NCBI GenBank assembly: GCA_020635825.1
Contig: JACJZA010000015.1
Location: forward strand, 1-64,000
Source: Flavobacteriales bacterium
GTDB lineage: Bacteria > Bacteroidota > Bacteroidia > Flavobacteriales_E > Vicingaceae
Direction: 5' to 3'
DNA length: 64,000 nt
In this document: piece after piece, positions 27,269-35,597 of the stretch
How the letters are laid out: every line of letters begins with the position of its first letter
Position numbering within the stretch: position 1 is the stretch's first letter
Made by a program: the position numbers and the translations under genes
Notes under the pieces: generated by a model
Told to the model about the DNA's origin: nothing
The model's database searches: none
Seen by the model: only the letters and a program-made list of their open reading frames with translations

Positions 27269-27348
27269 TGCGGTGAAGGGACTCGAACCCCATGCCGTGA
27301 AGCACTAGATCCTAAGTCTAGCGTGTCTACCAATTTCACCACACCCGC
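27269..27348 (-). tRNA. tRNA-Leu (anticodon UAG) with an imperfect acceptor stem
   Basis: The anticodon stem-loop is CTAGA-CTTAGGA-TCTAG, giving UAG. The D arm has AATTGGTAGAC, and the class II variable arm is TGC-TTCAC-GGCA. The 5' acceptor strand GCGGGTG would need CACCCGC, but the 3' strand reads CACCGC, one C short, leaving G5 bulged. CCA is not encoded. All other arms look normal. Confidence 0.88.
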
Positions 27349-27503
27349 ATTGCTTTTGTGTTCATCCCGAAAATTGCAAATTTTAATTTCTAAATTTCGA
27401 GATCCTCGCAAAACTAACGAATCTAAAAGATTCTGTTTTGCGGACAATTCACACACCCGGTTGCAAAAGTAATATTTTTTAATTAGTTGGCAAGAATTGA
27501 AAT

Positions 27504-27535
27504 AAAAAAGGTCATCTATATAGATGACCTTTTTA
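27504..27535 (-). terminator. Bidirectional terminator hairpin
   Basis: AAAAAGGTCATCTA and TAGATGACCTTTTT form a perfect long stem. On the minus strand it follows and slightly overlaps the stop of the lipoprotein gene at 27533. Confidence 0.85.
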
Positions 27536-28051
27536 ATTATCATAGGAATAGTTTAATCTTTTTAAATTAAAAGCACCTTTTACTTCATAGTAATTGTTAT
27601 AATCAATATTTGGGTTTGCTACTTTAGCTGTTGAAGATATTGTCACTAATTTGAAATTTCTGTTACTAGTAATATAAGGTGTACTTTGACTATCATATAC
27701 TTGAATTTGTAACTCCCCATCACTATGCCAGTATCTATAAATTTGATTTGTACCTGGAAATGTATAAGGTAAAGCTTGCCAAGCAGTTGAGTTGGTAGAT
27801 TGTATGTATAGTAATACAGCACCAGAATTAGCTATATTTGTTGTGATTAAAGATGTAGTTCTATTTACATAAATTGTATTCCCACTTGTTTGCCAATTAG
27901 AAGGAAAAATTGTAAAAGTTTCTGATTTTACATTAGCATTTCCATTTACTCCTGCAGGACCTGTTTCTCCTTGCTTTCCCTCTTTTGTACAACTGAATAA
28001 AGCAATGCTAATAATTAATATTAAGTATGAAATTGATTTAATAGTATTCAT
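27533..28051 (-). CDS. Lipoprotein with a short collagen-like segment
   Basis: A 172-residue protein with a lipoprotein signal (ISYLILIISIALFSC). A short Gly-x-y stretch (KQGETGPAGVNGNA) directly after the lipid Cys is followed by a beta-rich domain of about 130 residues (NIYVNRTTSLITTNIANSG). Bacteroidota have many surface lipoproteins of this type; the function is unknown. It is divergent from the small HTH gene at 28173, with about 120 nt of AT-rich promoter region between. Confidence 0.72.
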   Translation of the reverse strand: MNTIKSISYLILIISIALFSCTKEGKQGETGPAGVNGNANVKSETFTIFPSNWQTSGNTIYVNRTTSLITTNIANSGAVLLYIQSTNSTAWQALPYTFPGTNQIYRYWHSDGELQIQVYDSQSTPYITSNRNFKLVTISSTAKVANPNIDYNNYYEVKGAFNLKRLNYSYDN

Positions 28052-28172
28052 AATGAAATAGTTTAAAATATTATTTTCAAATATATAAAATAATAATCAT
28101 AAAAAACTACTAATAAATAATGACACTAATAATCATATATGGAACTACGATTTTTGTTTAAAACAATAAATT

Positions 28173-28403
28173 GTGGTAATAGATTCTGCTAAATATTTAA
28201 TTTTTCTTGGAAATAGAATTGCTAAAATTAGAGCAGAGAAAGGAATTACTCAATATCGTATGGCTAAAAATTTAATGATGGAACAGTCTAATTTAGCCAG
28301 AATTGAAAAAGGTGAAACAAACCCTACAATAAAAACACTTCTAAAAGTTTGTGAAGTTTTAGAAGTTACTTTAGAAGAATTGGTTAAGGAAACGAGAGTT
28401 TAG
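28173..28403 (+). CDS. Small XRE-family HTH regulator
   Basis: The 76-residue protein starts at GTG and is a bare Cro/CI-type helix-turn-helix domain (NRIAKIRAEKGITQYRMAKN, QSNLARIEKGETNPTIKTLLKVCEVLEVTLEEL). There is no sensor or oligomerisation domain. It is divergent from the lipoprotein gene, which it may regulate. It is not closely related to the two longer XRE proteins at 35 and 60 kb. Confidence 0.85.
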   Translation: MVIDSAKYLIFLGNRIAKIRAEKGITQYRMAKNLMMEQSNLARIEKGETNPTIKTLLKVCEVLEVTLEELVKETRV

Positions 28404-28569
28404 TAGAACTTATTCAGAATAAGGTAATAAATTTCAGACTTTCTTTTTACTGCATCAAAAAATAGATTCTTCATCTTGTTTTGTTATGAAAGTAAACTTT
28501 CTACAAAACTTCGTTCAGAATGACATTAAGAAAGCCACCTAAATCTTCTGTCATGAAGAGACTTTTTTT

Positions 28570-28602
28570 CTCCCCTTTGGGGAGATTAAGAGGGGCAATT
28601 CT
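28570..28602. repeat. REP-like element overlapping the end of purL
   Basis: CTCCCCTTTGGGGAG is a palindrome followed by ATTAAGAGGGGCAATTCT. A close relative is at 53853-53879 and a half-copy at 3828-3845. The element supplies the last codons and the stop of purL on the minus strand. Confidence 0.7.
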
Positions 28603-31600
28603 CCACCCACTTTCTGGCATTTACAAATGCTTCAAACCAAGGTGTTACATCATCATTTTTTCTAGCAGCATCATAAAAACCGGTTTGCCAAGGGAAAATG
28701 GTTCTTTCCAAGTGAGGCATCATCGCTAAGTGACGGCCATCATTTGAACAAATACCGGCAGTATTGTACTCCGAGCCATTTGGGTTGGCAGGATAACTAC
28801 TGTCAGCATATTTCATGATAATGTTGTATTCGTTTTCTGAACCTTCAAATAAGAATCTTCCTTCTCCGTGTGCTACCCAAATTCCTAATTTATTTCCTGC
28901 TAACGATTTCAACATGATAGATTCATTTTGAGGAATGTCAACAGTTAAATAAGTAGATTCGAACTTGCCGCTTTGGTTGTGCGCCATAGGTTGTGTTTGT
29001 CCTTTTGAAGCCACTAAACCAAGCTCCATCATTAACTGGCACCCGTTACAAACACCTAAACTTAAGGTGTCTTCACGTTGGTAGAAATTGTCTAAAGCCT
29101 CTTTAGCTTTTGGATTGTATAAAAATGCACCTGCCCATCCTTTGGCAGAACCTAATACATCAGAATTAGAGAAGCCACCCACAAATACAATCATGTTTAC
29201 ATCACTTAAATCTTCCTTTCCGGAAATTAAATCGGTCATGTGAACATCTTTCACATCAAAACCAGCTAAGAAAAGTGAGTAAGCCATTTCTCTATCTCCA
29301 TTTACTCCTTTTTCACGAATAATGGCAGCTTTAATTCCGGTCGAATTTTTTCTTCCATGCTCAACAGCATAATCAGCTAGTTTTCCGGTAAATGAAGCAT
29401 TGAATTTAAACTCTATTTTATTTTTAGAAAAGGTCTCGAAACGTTGCTTCGCTAGTTCAGGTTTGGTTTGTTTGCTATCTAATAAATAAGAGGTTTTATA
29501 CCAAAGTTCTCTCATTTCATCAATATCAAAACTTAATGCAGCACCGTGGTGTTTGATGTTTAATTTTCTATCCGTAGATGGTTGACCTATAATGTGAGCA
29601 TTTACTCCTTTTTTACCTAATTCTGAAACTGCTTTGTTACCATCGGTTACTTGTAAAACAACTCCGGGTATCTCGCTGAATAATATTTTAACTAATTCGT
29701 GTTCATCAAAAGAAGTGAAGTTGATGTTCATACCTCCTTTGGTATTGGCAAAATTCATTTCTAATAAGGTAGTGATAATTCCACCAGAAGAAACATCGTG
29801 CCCTGCCAATACAAAATTTTGATTGATTAAGTGTTGCACTCCATTGAATGCTCTTGCGAAATAGTTATTGTCGTTTACAGTTGGTGTTTTTTCTCCAATT
29901 TGATTTAATATTTGAGCAAAAGAAGAGCCTCCTAGGTTGAATTTTTCATTTGAAAAATCGACATAAATCAAGGTGCTATTTTCATTGTTCATCATCACCG
30001 GTTCCACAATTCTTCTAACATCACTCACTTCTGCTGATGCAGTAATGATAACGGTTCCGGGAGCGTAAACTTTATCGTCTTTGTATTTTTGAACCATCGA
30101 TAATGAATCTTTCCCTGTTGGAATGTTGATTCCTAAATCACAGGCAAAATCACTTACTGCTTGAACAGCCTCGTACAACCTTGCATCTTCACCTTCATTT
30201 TTACAAGGCCACATCCAATTTGCACTTAAAGAAACTGATTTTAAACCATCTTTTAACGGTGCCCAAACAATATTGGTTAAAGCTTCGGCAATGGCCAATT
30301 TGCTACCACAAGTTGGGTTAATAAGTGCAGGAACAGGAGCGTGACCTAAAGCAGTTGCAATTCCTGAAGTTCCTTTAAAATCTAGCGCAACTGCACCTAA
30401 ATTATTTAAAGGTAATTGTAATTCACCGGCAGTTTGTTGTTTTGCCACTTTTCCGGTTACCGAACGGTCTACTTTGTTGGTTAACCAATCTTTACAAGCT
30501 ACGGATTCTAATTGTAAAACCTGTTTAACATAAGTGGAGATTTTATCAGTATCGTAATCAATTTCTTTGAACTTCGTTTTTACTGTTTTATCAGTAATGA
30601 TTGTTTTTGGAGGTTTTCCAAACATGTCTTCAATTTGAAGGTCAATAGGGTTTTGTCCTGTTTCTTGGTCTTCAAATTTAAATTGATGGTCTCCGGTTAT
30701 TTCTCCCACCACATACATTGGTGAACGTTCACGTTTACATATTTCTTCCAATAATGGAATGTCTTCTGATTTAATGACTAATCCCATTCTTTCTTGAGAC
30801 TCATTTCCGATAATTTCTTTAGCAGATAGAGTAGGGTCACCAACTGGTAATTTTCTTAAATTAATGGTTCCACCTGTCTCTTCAACTAATTCTGATAGAC
30901 AATTTAAGTGTCCACCCGCACCATGGTCATGAATCGAAATAATTGGGTTATTAGTAGATTCTACAAATGCACGAATAGCATTGGATGCTCTTTTTTGCAT
31001 TTCAGGATTAGATCGTTGAATGGCATTTAATTCAATGGCATTACTAAATTCTCCTGTAGCAACAGAAGAAACAGCACTTCCACCCATTCCAATTCTATAA
31101 TTATCTCCCCCTAAAACTACAATTTTGTCTCCCTTTTCTGGAGTATGTTTTTGAGCGTCTTCTAATTTTCCGTAACCAATTCCACCTGCAAGCATAATCA
31201 CTTTGTCAAACCCAAATTTCTTACCTAATTCAGTGTGTTCAAAGGTTAATACAGAACCATTGATTAAAGGTTGTCCGAATTTATTTCCAAAATCTGAAGC
31301 TCCATTGGAAGCTTTTATTAAAATATCAATGGGCGATTGGTACAACCATGGACGTTCATCCATTCCATTTTCCCACTTTCTGTCTTTATCTAATCTTGGG
31401 TAAGCAGTCATGTAAACTGCTGTTCCTGCCATTGGTACACTTCCTTGTCCTCCGGCTAATCGGTCACGTATTTCTCCTCCAGAACCAGTAGCTGCTCCAT
31501 TAAATGGCTCAACAGTGGTTGGGAAATTGTGAGTTTCTGCTTTAAGTGAAAGAACGGTATCAATATCTTTTGTTTCAAAAAAGTCAGCTTTGTTTTGTGT

Positions 31601-32272
31601 TTTAGGAGCAAATTGCATTGCTTTTGGTCCTTTTACAAAACTTACATTGTCTTTGTATGCAGAAACAATAGTGTTGGGATTTTGTTCAGATGTTTTTCTA
31701 ATCAAACTAAATAAAGAAGCCTGTTTTTCATTGCCATCGATGACAAAAGTGCCATTAAATATTTTATGTCGGCAGTGTTCTGAATTTACTTGAGAAAATC
31801 CAAAAACTTCACTGTCGGTTAATTTTCTTCCTGCTTTTTCAGATACCTTTTCAAGGTATTCAATTTCATCATCATTTAAAGCCAACCCTTCTTTTTCGTT
31901 ATATTCTTTAATGTTATCAATGTATTGAACGGCTTCAGGTTGAATATCAATGGTAAATAAATCTTGATTTAATTGGGTGTACATCATTTCCAACATAGGG
32001 TCGAAAGATGCATTTCCTGATTTTTCTATTTTGTATTCTTCAATTCTTACGATGTTGTCAATCCCCATATTTTGGGTAATTTCAACAGCATTGGTACTCC
32101 ATGGAGAAACCATTTCTTTTCTTGGTCCTACAAAAAAACCTTCAATATGAGTTTGTCCAATTTTTTCTCCGGCAAGTAACCACTGTAGCTTAGGTAAGTC
32201 GGCAGAAATCATTTCTCCCTTAAATTGTACAGCAATTATTTTGTTGGAATTTGTTTTAAAGAATACAATCAT
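28586..32272 (-). CDS. purL: Phosphoribosylformylglycinamidine synthase, single-chain
   Basis: The 1228-residue enzyme is the long, one-chain FGAM synthase, converting FGAR and glutamine to FGAM in purine synthesis. Visible are the N-terminal PurS-like region, ATP-binding segments (SEHCRHKIFNGTF, KAETHNFPTTVEPFNGAATG, GGDNYRIGMGG), a second AIRS-like half (PTCGSKLAIAEALTNI, GKDSLSMV, AGHDVSSGG), and a C-terminal class I glutaminase with Cys in GVCNGCQLMMELG and HGEGRF. The last four residues and stop come from a REP-like element. Confidence 0.96.
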   Translation of the reverse strand: MIVFFKTNSNKIIAVQFKGEMISADLPKLQWLLAGEKIGQTHIEGFFVGPRKEMVSPWSTNAVEITQNMGIDNIVRIEEYKIEKSGNASFDPMLEMMYTQLNQDLFTIDIQPEAVQYIDNIKEYNEKEGLALNDDEIEYLEKVSEKAGRKLTDSEVFGFSQVNSEHCRHKIFNGTFVIDGNEKQASLFSLIRKTSEQNPNTIVSAYKDNVSFVKGPKAMQFAPKTQNKADFFETKDIDTVLSLKAETHNFPTTVEPFNGAATGSGGEIRDRLAGGQGSVPMAGTAVYMTAYPRLDKDRKWENGMDERPWLYQSPIDILIKASNGASDFGNKFGQPLINGSVLTFEHTELGKKFGFDKVIMLAGGIGYGKLEDAQKHTPEKGDKIVVLGGDNYRIGMGGSAVSSVATGEFSNAIELNAIQRSNPEMQKRASNAIRAFVESTNNPIISIHDHGAGGHLNCLSELVEETGGTINLRKLPVGDPTLSAKEIIGNESQERMGLVIKSEDIPLLEEICKRERSPMYVVGEITGDHQFKFEDQETGQNPIDLQIEDMFGKPPKTIITDKTVKTKFKEIDYDTDKISTYVKQVLQLESVACKDWLTNKVDRSVTGKVAKQQTAGELQLPLNNLGAVALDFKGTSGIATALGHAPVPALINPTCGSKLAIAEALTNIVWAPLKDGLKSVSLSANWMWPCKNEGEDARLYEAVQAVSDFACDLGINIPTGKDSLSMVQKYKDDKVYAPGTVIITASAEVSDVRRIVEPVMMNNENSTLIYVDFSNEKFNLGGSSFAQILNQIGEKTPTVNDNNYFARAFNGVQHLINQNFVLAGHDVSSGGIITTLLEMNFANTKGGMNINFTSFDEHELVKILFSEIPGVVLQVTDGNKAVSELGKKGVNAHIIGQPSTDRKLNIKHHGAALSFDIDEMRELWYKTSYLLDSKQTKPELAKQRFETFSKNKIEFKFNASFTGKLADYAVEHGRKNSTGIKAAIIREKGVNGDREMAYSLFLAGFDVKDVHMTDLISGKEDLSDVNMIVFVGGFSNSDVLGSAKGWAGAFLYNPKAKEALDNFYQREDTLSLGVCNGCQLMMELGLVASKGQTQPMAHNQSGKFESTYLTVDIPQNESIMLKSLAGNKLGIWVAHGEGRFLFEGSENEYNIIMKYADSSYPANPNGSEYNTAGICSNDGRHLAMMPHLERTIFPWQTGFYDAARKNDDVTPWFEAFVNARKWVENCPS

Positions 32273-32292
32273 TGTTCTGTTTTTAAGAAGTG

Positions 32293-32300
32293 CAAAGTTA
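32293..32300 (-). promoter_or_regulatory. -7 box of the purL promoter
   Basis: On the minus strand the sequence is TAACTTTG, matching TAnnTTTG, 20 nt before the purL start; the leader would be short. Confidence 0.6.
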
Positions 32301-32429
32301 GAAAGAAGGGTAAATTTTAAAGGCTAAGTTTTTGTTTTTTTTAAAAATATATTAACACTTTTTTTCTCTTACAAATAATTATTTTAACTGTGTAAAAAAC
32401 ATACTTTTTAGAAGAAGACAACCTTTTTG

Positions 32430-32452
32430 TATATTTGGTCGTATTAGTTTTG
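32430..32452 (+). promoter_or_regulatory. Tandem -7 boxes upstream of the ECF sigma gene
   Basis: TATATTTG at 32430-32437 and TAGTTTTG at 32445-32452 both fit TAnnTTTG and lie 24-40 nt before the TTG start of the sigma-factor gene. Either or both may be used. Confidence 0.5.
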
Positions 32453-32476
32453 TAATGCATTAAAAATCAATCTTTT

Positions 32477-33007
32477 TTGGAACTAACAGAAATCATAGAA
32501 GGATGTAGAAAAGGAAGTAGAAAGCACCAAGAGGCTTTGTACAATATGTTTGCTTCTAAGATGTATGGGGTTTGTTTAACCTATACAAAAGATAGAGAGT
32601 TGGCTCAGGATATATTGCATGATGGGTTTTTTAAAGTGTTTAAAAAGTTTGACCAGTACAATGAAGATTGGAGTTTGTTTGCATGGGTTCGTAGAATAAT
32701 AGTAAATACAGCCATCGACCATTTTAGAAAAACCAATAGAATTACCAATGTAGATTTTCAGGAGGCTGAATATTTAGGGGGTTCCTATGATGATGTTTCA
32801 GAGAGTTTTAAGACCGGAGATTTGTCACAACTAATTAATATGCTTCCGATTGGGGCAAGAACGGTATTTAATTTATATGTGGTAGAAGGATATAAACATA
32901 GAGAAATTGCAGATATTCTAAATATTAGTTCAGGAACTTCCAAATCTCAATTATCTAAAGCTAAAAGTGTGTTGCAAGAGTTGGTGAATAAGTATTATGT
33001 AAAATGA
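32477..33007 (+). CDS. ECF-type RNA polymerase sigma factor
   Basis: The 176-residue protein starts at TTG and has the two ECF regions. Sigma2 contains LYNMFASKMYGVCLTYTKDRELAQDILHD and FAWVRRIIVNTAIDHFRK. Sigma4 contains LPIGARTVFNLYVVEGYKHREIADIL. Such factors redirect RNA polymerase to cell-envelope genes. The stop overlaps the next start (ATGA), and that gene has the layout of an anti-sigma partner. Confidence 0.9.
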   Translation: MELTEIIEGCRKGSRKHQEALYNMFASKMYGVCLTYTKDRELAQDILHDGFFKVFKKFDQYNEDWSLFAWVRRIIVNTAIDHFRKTNRITNVDFQEAEYLGGSYDDVSESFKTGDLSQLINMLPIGARTVFNLYVVEGYKHREIADILNISSGTSKSQLSKAKSVLQELVNKYYVK

Positions 33008-34455
33008 CGGATAAGAACAACATAGAAGATTGGTATAGAGATGAGTTGTCCGGTTATGAGGTAACTCCAGAATCTAATGCTTGGAAATCTATTTCTAATC
33101 AATTGGATGAAGGGAATATTGGAGTAACGGAAGAGAATGTGGATTCATGGTACTTGAAAGAATTAGAGAAGTATGAATCGATGCCTGATAAAGCGGTTTG
33201 GAATAAATTATCAGCTAGGCTTGATGTTAGTAATGTTTGGGATAAATTATTAGTTTCTTTAAATCGTTATGAGCGTTTTATTTGGTGGAGAAATTTTGCA
33301 ATAGAAGCCACAGCGGTTGTGCTGTTGTTGTGGGGAAGTTATTACACCTATAATACTTATGTTGATGTAAATGCTGATAAAATAACTTTAAATGAAGAGC
33401 AGAAACTTGAAAACAAAACAAATCACCCATTAAATGACAACAGTTTTTTAGTAAATGCAGAAAAAAATAAAGTTGAGGATAAAGAGCATGTGCCTGTTGC
33501 ACAAACATTATTAGATAATGAAGAAAATGTAATTGATTTATCCAATTCTGGTGGTTTAAGTAGCGTAAAAGAAGAAGTTAAGAAAAGAGAAATTGAAAAT
33601 CATAATGACAATATTCTATATGCTTCTACTCAAAAAGGACTTTTTGGAAAAGTAAGAAGTATAAAAGCTTCTAATTTTAGTGATGAGATTGAAACCAATG
33701 ACATTCATTTCCAAGAAAAAAACAGAAGAGAATTAAATGTAAAAACATTGGAAGCAAAAGAGTTTTTAGTGAAAAAAGAGCACAATAAAATTGTATTCAA
33801 TAATAAACGATTTTCCTCACATTTTGTATTTGGTATGTATGCTCGCCGTTTTTATTTTGGGTTAAATACCGGATTGAAAAAACAATTTGTACTTACCTCT
33901 GTTAAAGAGGATAGTCAATTTTCAAATTACAACAGAAAACAATTATTAGATTTTGGAAGTTCTTTTGGTGCAACGGTTGGATTAATTATGTCTGACAAAT
34001 TAAATATAGAAAGTAATTTAAATGTTTATTCATCTATGGGATATAAGTATGATTATAAATTAGAAGGACAAACTTTTACTGAGGAATTGAATTTGAATTA
34101 TACAACCATGAGTGTAGTTGCCAAAAAGATGAACAATAAATCTACTTTTGATAATAAGAAATACTCTACTAATTTTATTGGAGGAGTTTATGTGGGAATT
34201 TTAAATGGCGCTCATTCAAAAATAAATGGAGTTAAATTTGATCAAACTCAAAACTTCAAGAATTTAGATTTAGGTATCGTTTTAGGACTTGAACAAGACA
34301 GATATATTACCAAAGAATTAGTAATAACTCCAGGGATTAGATACCAACAAGGGGTTTTCAATACTGCTACATCAACAAGTAGTTTTAATTCTGCCAGAAA
34401 CTTCTCTGTAGAGTTTAATTTGGGCTTAAAATATATTTTCTTAAAAAAAGGATAA
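33004..34455 (+). CDS. Probable anti-sigma/outer-membrane-linked membrane protein
   Basis: The 483-residue protein starts inside the sigma gene stop. Residues 1-80 contain two copies of a short cytoplasmic module, WYRDELSGYEVTPESNAWKSI and WYLKELEKYESMPDKAVWNKL. One TM helix (FAIEATAVVLLLWGSYY) follows near residue 105, then a low-complexity charged region. The C-terminal about 200 residues look like a PorT-type beta-barrel-like domain (FGMYARRFYFGLNTGLKK, LGLKYIFLKK). The N-terminal module probably binds the sigma factor; this is inferred from position and topology. Confidence 0.7.
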   Translation: MTDKNNIEDWYRDELSGYEVTPESNAWKSISNQLDEGNIGVTEENVDSWYLKELEKYESMPDKAVWNKLSARLDVSNVWDKLLVSLNRYERFIWWRNFAIEATAVVLLLWGSYYTYNTYVDVNADKITLNEEQKLENKTNHPLNDNSFLVNAEKNKVEDKEHVPVAQTLLDNEENVIDLSNSGGLSSVKEEVKKREIENHNDNILYASTQKGLFGKVRSIKASNFSDEIETNDIHFQEKNRRELNVKTLEAKEFLVKKEHNKIVFNNKRFSSHFVFGMYARRFYFGLNTGLKKQFVLTSVKEDSQFSNYNRKQLLDFGSSFGATVGLIMSDKLNIESNLNVYSSMGYKYDYKLEGQTFTEELNLNYTTMSVVAKKMNNKSTFDNKKYSTNFIGGVYVGILNGAHSKINGVKFDQTQNFKNLDLGIVLGLEQDRYITKELVITPGIRYQQGVFNTATSTSSFNSARNFSVEFNLGLKYIFLKKG

Positions 34456-34511
34456 TATAAACCAACCTTTTTTACTTCTCAATCGTGTTATATTTGTTGA
34501 TTCTCAGATAA

Positions 34512-34958
34512 ATGAATTATTTCAAAAACATATTAACTGTATTATTGGTAACAGGAATTATTGTTCTTCATCCTAGTTTAAATAAGGGGGATAACATAAT
34601 TACCAAGTTGCAATATTTGGTTTATGGAAATACGTTAAATGTAAATTTATCACCTACAGTAAATAGAAATGACTTAAAAATTGAATGGGTAAGTGGAATA
34701 AATGAATTAACAGTTTTTGAAAAGGGGAAGAAAATCAATGAAATTCCAGCGACAGAAGGTCATCAAGAATTGTTGGTTTTTTATCAAGGTAGATACATAG
34801 GTAAAATTGTCCAAGATAAATTTTCAAAACTTCAAGCTCATCAATATTTTATTAATTTATCTTCTAAAAACAATACGGTGTTTTTTAATGGTGAAATAGT
34901 AGGTCCTTCAGGGTATAAATCTCCTTCTGTTACTGTTCCCAATTTTGCTTCCTTATAA
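34512..34958 (+). CDS. Exported protein of unknown function, target of a 3' duplication
   Basis: A 148-residue protein with a signal peptide (ILTVLLVTGIIVLHPSL). The mature part is beta-rich (LEVNLSPTV-like strands, ELLVFYQGRYIGKIV) and not recognised. It lies 56 nt after the anti-sigma gene and may belong to that operon. Its last 12 codons plus stop (SPSVTVPNFASL) are repeated at 38244-38282 with only synonymous differences, at the far edge of a 3.3-kb module, so this gene may mark an integration point. Confidence 0.65.
   Translation: MNYFKNILTVLLVTGIIVLHPSLNKGDNIITKLQYLVYGNTLNVNLSPTVNRNDLKIEWVSGINELTVFEKGKKINEIPATEGHQELLVFYQGRYIGKIVQDKFSKLQAHQYFINLSSKNNTVFFNGEIVGPSGYKSPSVTVPNFASL
34914..34958. 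repeat. Left copy of a 45-bp direct repeat flanking the 35-38 kb module
   Basis: The copy covers the 3' end of the gene at 34512. It matches 38238-38282 at 40 of 45 positions, with a perfect 23-bp core (34929-34951). In the shared peptide SPSVTVPNFASL all differences are synonymous. Confidence 0.8.
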
Positions 34959-34962
34959 TATG

Positions 34963-35319
34963 CTATTTTTTGTGTTGAAGGGTAGAGATTTCTAGTTTTA
35001 GTTTTTTTACTTCCTCTTGTAGGTGCTTTATTTTTATTTCATATTGATTGGTTAGATTAGTAAGCAATTCAATGTTGTTTGTGTAGTTATTTTCTTTCGC
35101 TATTTCAGTAGTATTTCTTGTGGTGTCAATTAATTCCCAAATATTTATACTTAAAATATCTGCAATAACATTTAATTTATTCCAATTCAGCTGAGTCTCT
35201 CCTCGTTCAATTTTAGAATAAGCCATTTGGCTTATGTGCATTTTATTAGCCATAAATTCTTGAGTATATCTTCTGATTTTTCTAATGTTTTTTATTTTTT
35301 GATGAGTAGATATTTTCAT
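34963..35319 (-). CDS. XRE-family regulator with C-terminal coiled coil (paralogue 1)
   Basis: The 118-residue protein has a Cro/CI helix-turn-helix in residues 1-65 (QEFMANKMHISQMAYSKIER, INIWELIDT) and a coiled-coil tail (QYEIKIKHLQEEVKKLKLEI). It is clearly paralogous to the protein at 59962-60312; both share the stretch MAYSKIERGETQLNWNK with two substitutions. It is the first gene inside the module flanked by the 45-bp repeats. The palindrome AAAACT-AAA-AGTTTT lies upstream of its start and is also upstream of the paralogue, so autoregulation through that site is likely. Confidence 0.85.
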   Translation of the reverse strand: MKISTHQKIKNIRKIRRYTQEFMANKMHISQMAYSKIERGETQLNWNKLNVIADILSINIWELIDTTRNTTEIAKENNYTNNIELLTNLTNQYEIKIKHLQEEVKKLKLEISTLQHKK

Positions 35320-35358
35320 AATGAAGATAATTTTTCGACCAATAAATCCAATATAATA

Positions 35359-35437
35359 ACCGTTGGATAAAAAAATGTGACCAATTAAAAAGTTTTCAAA
35401 TTTAAAACTAAAAGTTTTAAAGTGGTTGCTATATTAG
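35359..35437 (+). promoter_or_regulatory. Composite regulatory region: LytTR-like repeats, palindrome, -7-like box
   Basis: ACCGTTGGA at 35359 and ACCAATTAA at 35380 start 21 bp apart. The palindrome TTTAAAACT-AAA-AGTTTTAAA is at 35401-35421, and TATATTAG at 35430-35437 follows its AGTTTT core by 11 nt. The same order of elements occurs upstream of the peptide gene at 62962. Confidence 0.5.
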
Positions 35438-35440
35438 CAA

Positions 35441-35545
35441 AATAAAAAGGGAGTGCTGCAACACTCCCCTTTAAAGTCGTAATTAATTCTGTTTGCAGAC
35501 CTAATTACTTACGCACCTTTGCATCAGTAGGATGCCGAAAATACT
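35441..35545 (-). ncRNA. Candidate structured small RNA
   Basis: On the minus strand a perfect -7 box TAACTTTG (35550-35557) is followed by about 105 nt with no reading frame. Three hairpins are visible. The first has stem GTATTTT/AAGGTGC capped by GCATC-CTACT-GATGC (35513-35544). The second, CGTAA-...-TCTG-CAAA-CAGA-...-TTACG, is at 35478-35513. The last is a terminator, GGGAGTG/CACTCCC plus five T residues (35441-35468). I do not recognise the family. It lies within the inserted module, between the XRE gene and the exported-protein gene. Confidence 0.6.
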
Positions 35546-35597
35546 TTTGCAAAGTTAATAAATAAACCAGAGTAGGTATTATTTAAACTTTTATAAA

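Noticed and set aside
27175..27543. Minus-strand reading frame of 122 codons
   Set aside because: It spans the tRNA-Leu (UAG) gene and its terminator.
35441..35545. SRP 4.5S RNA or tmRNA
   Set aside because: It lacks the conserved GGAA tetraloop with AGCAG/CAGG loop of SRP RNA and has no tRNA-like ends or tag frame.
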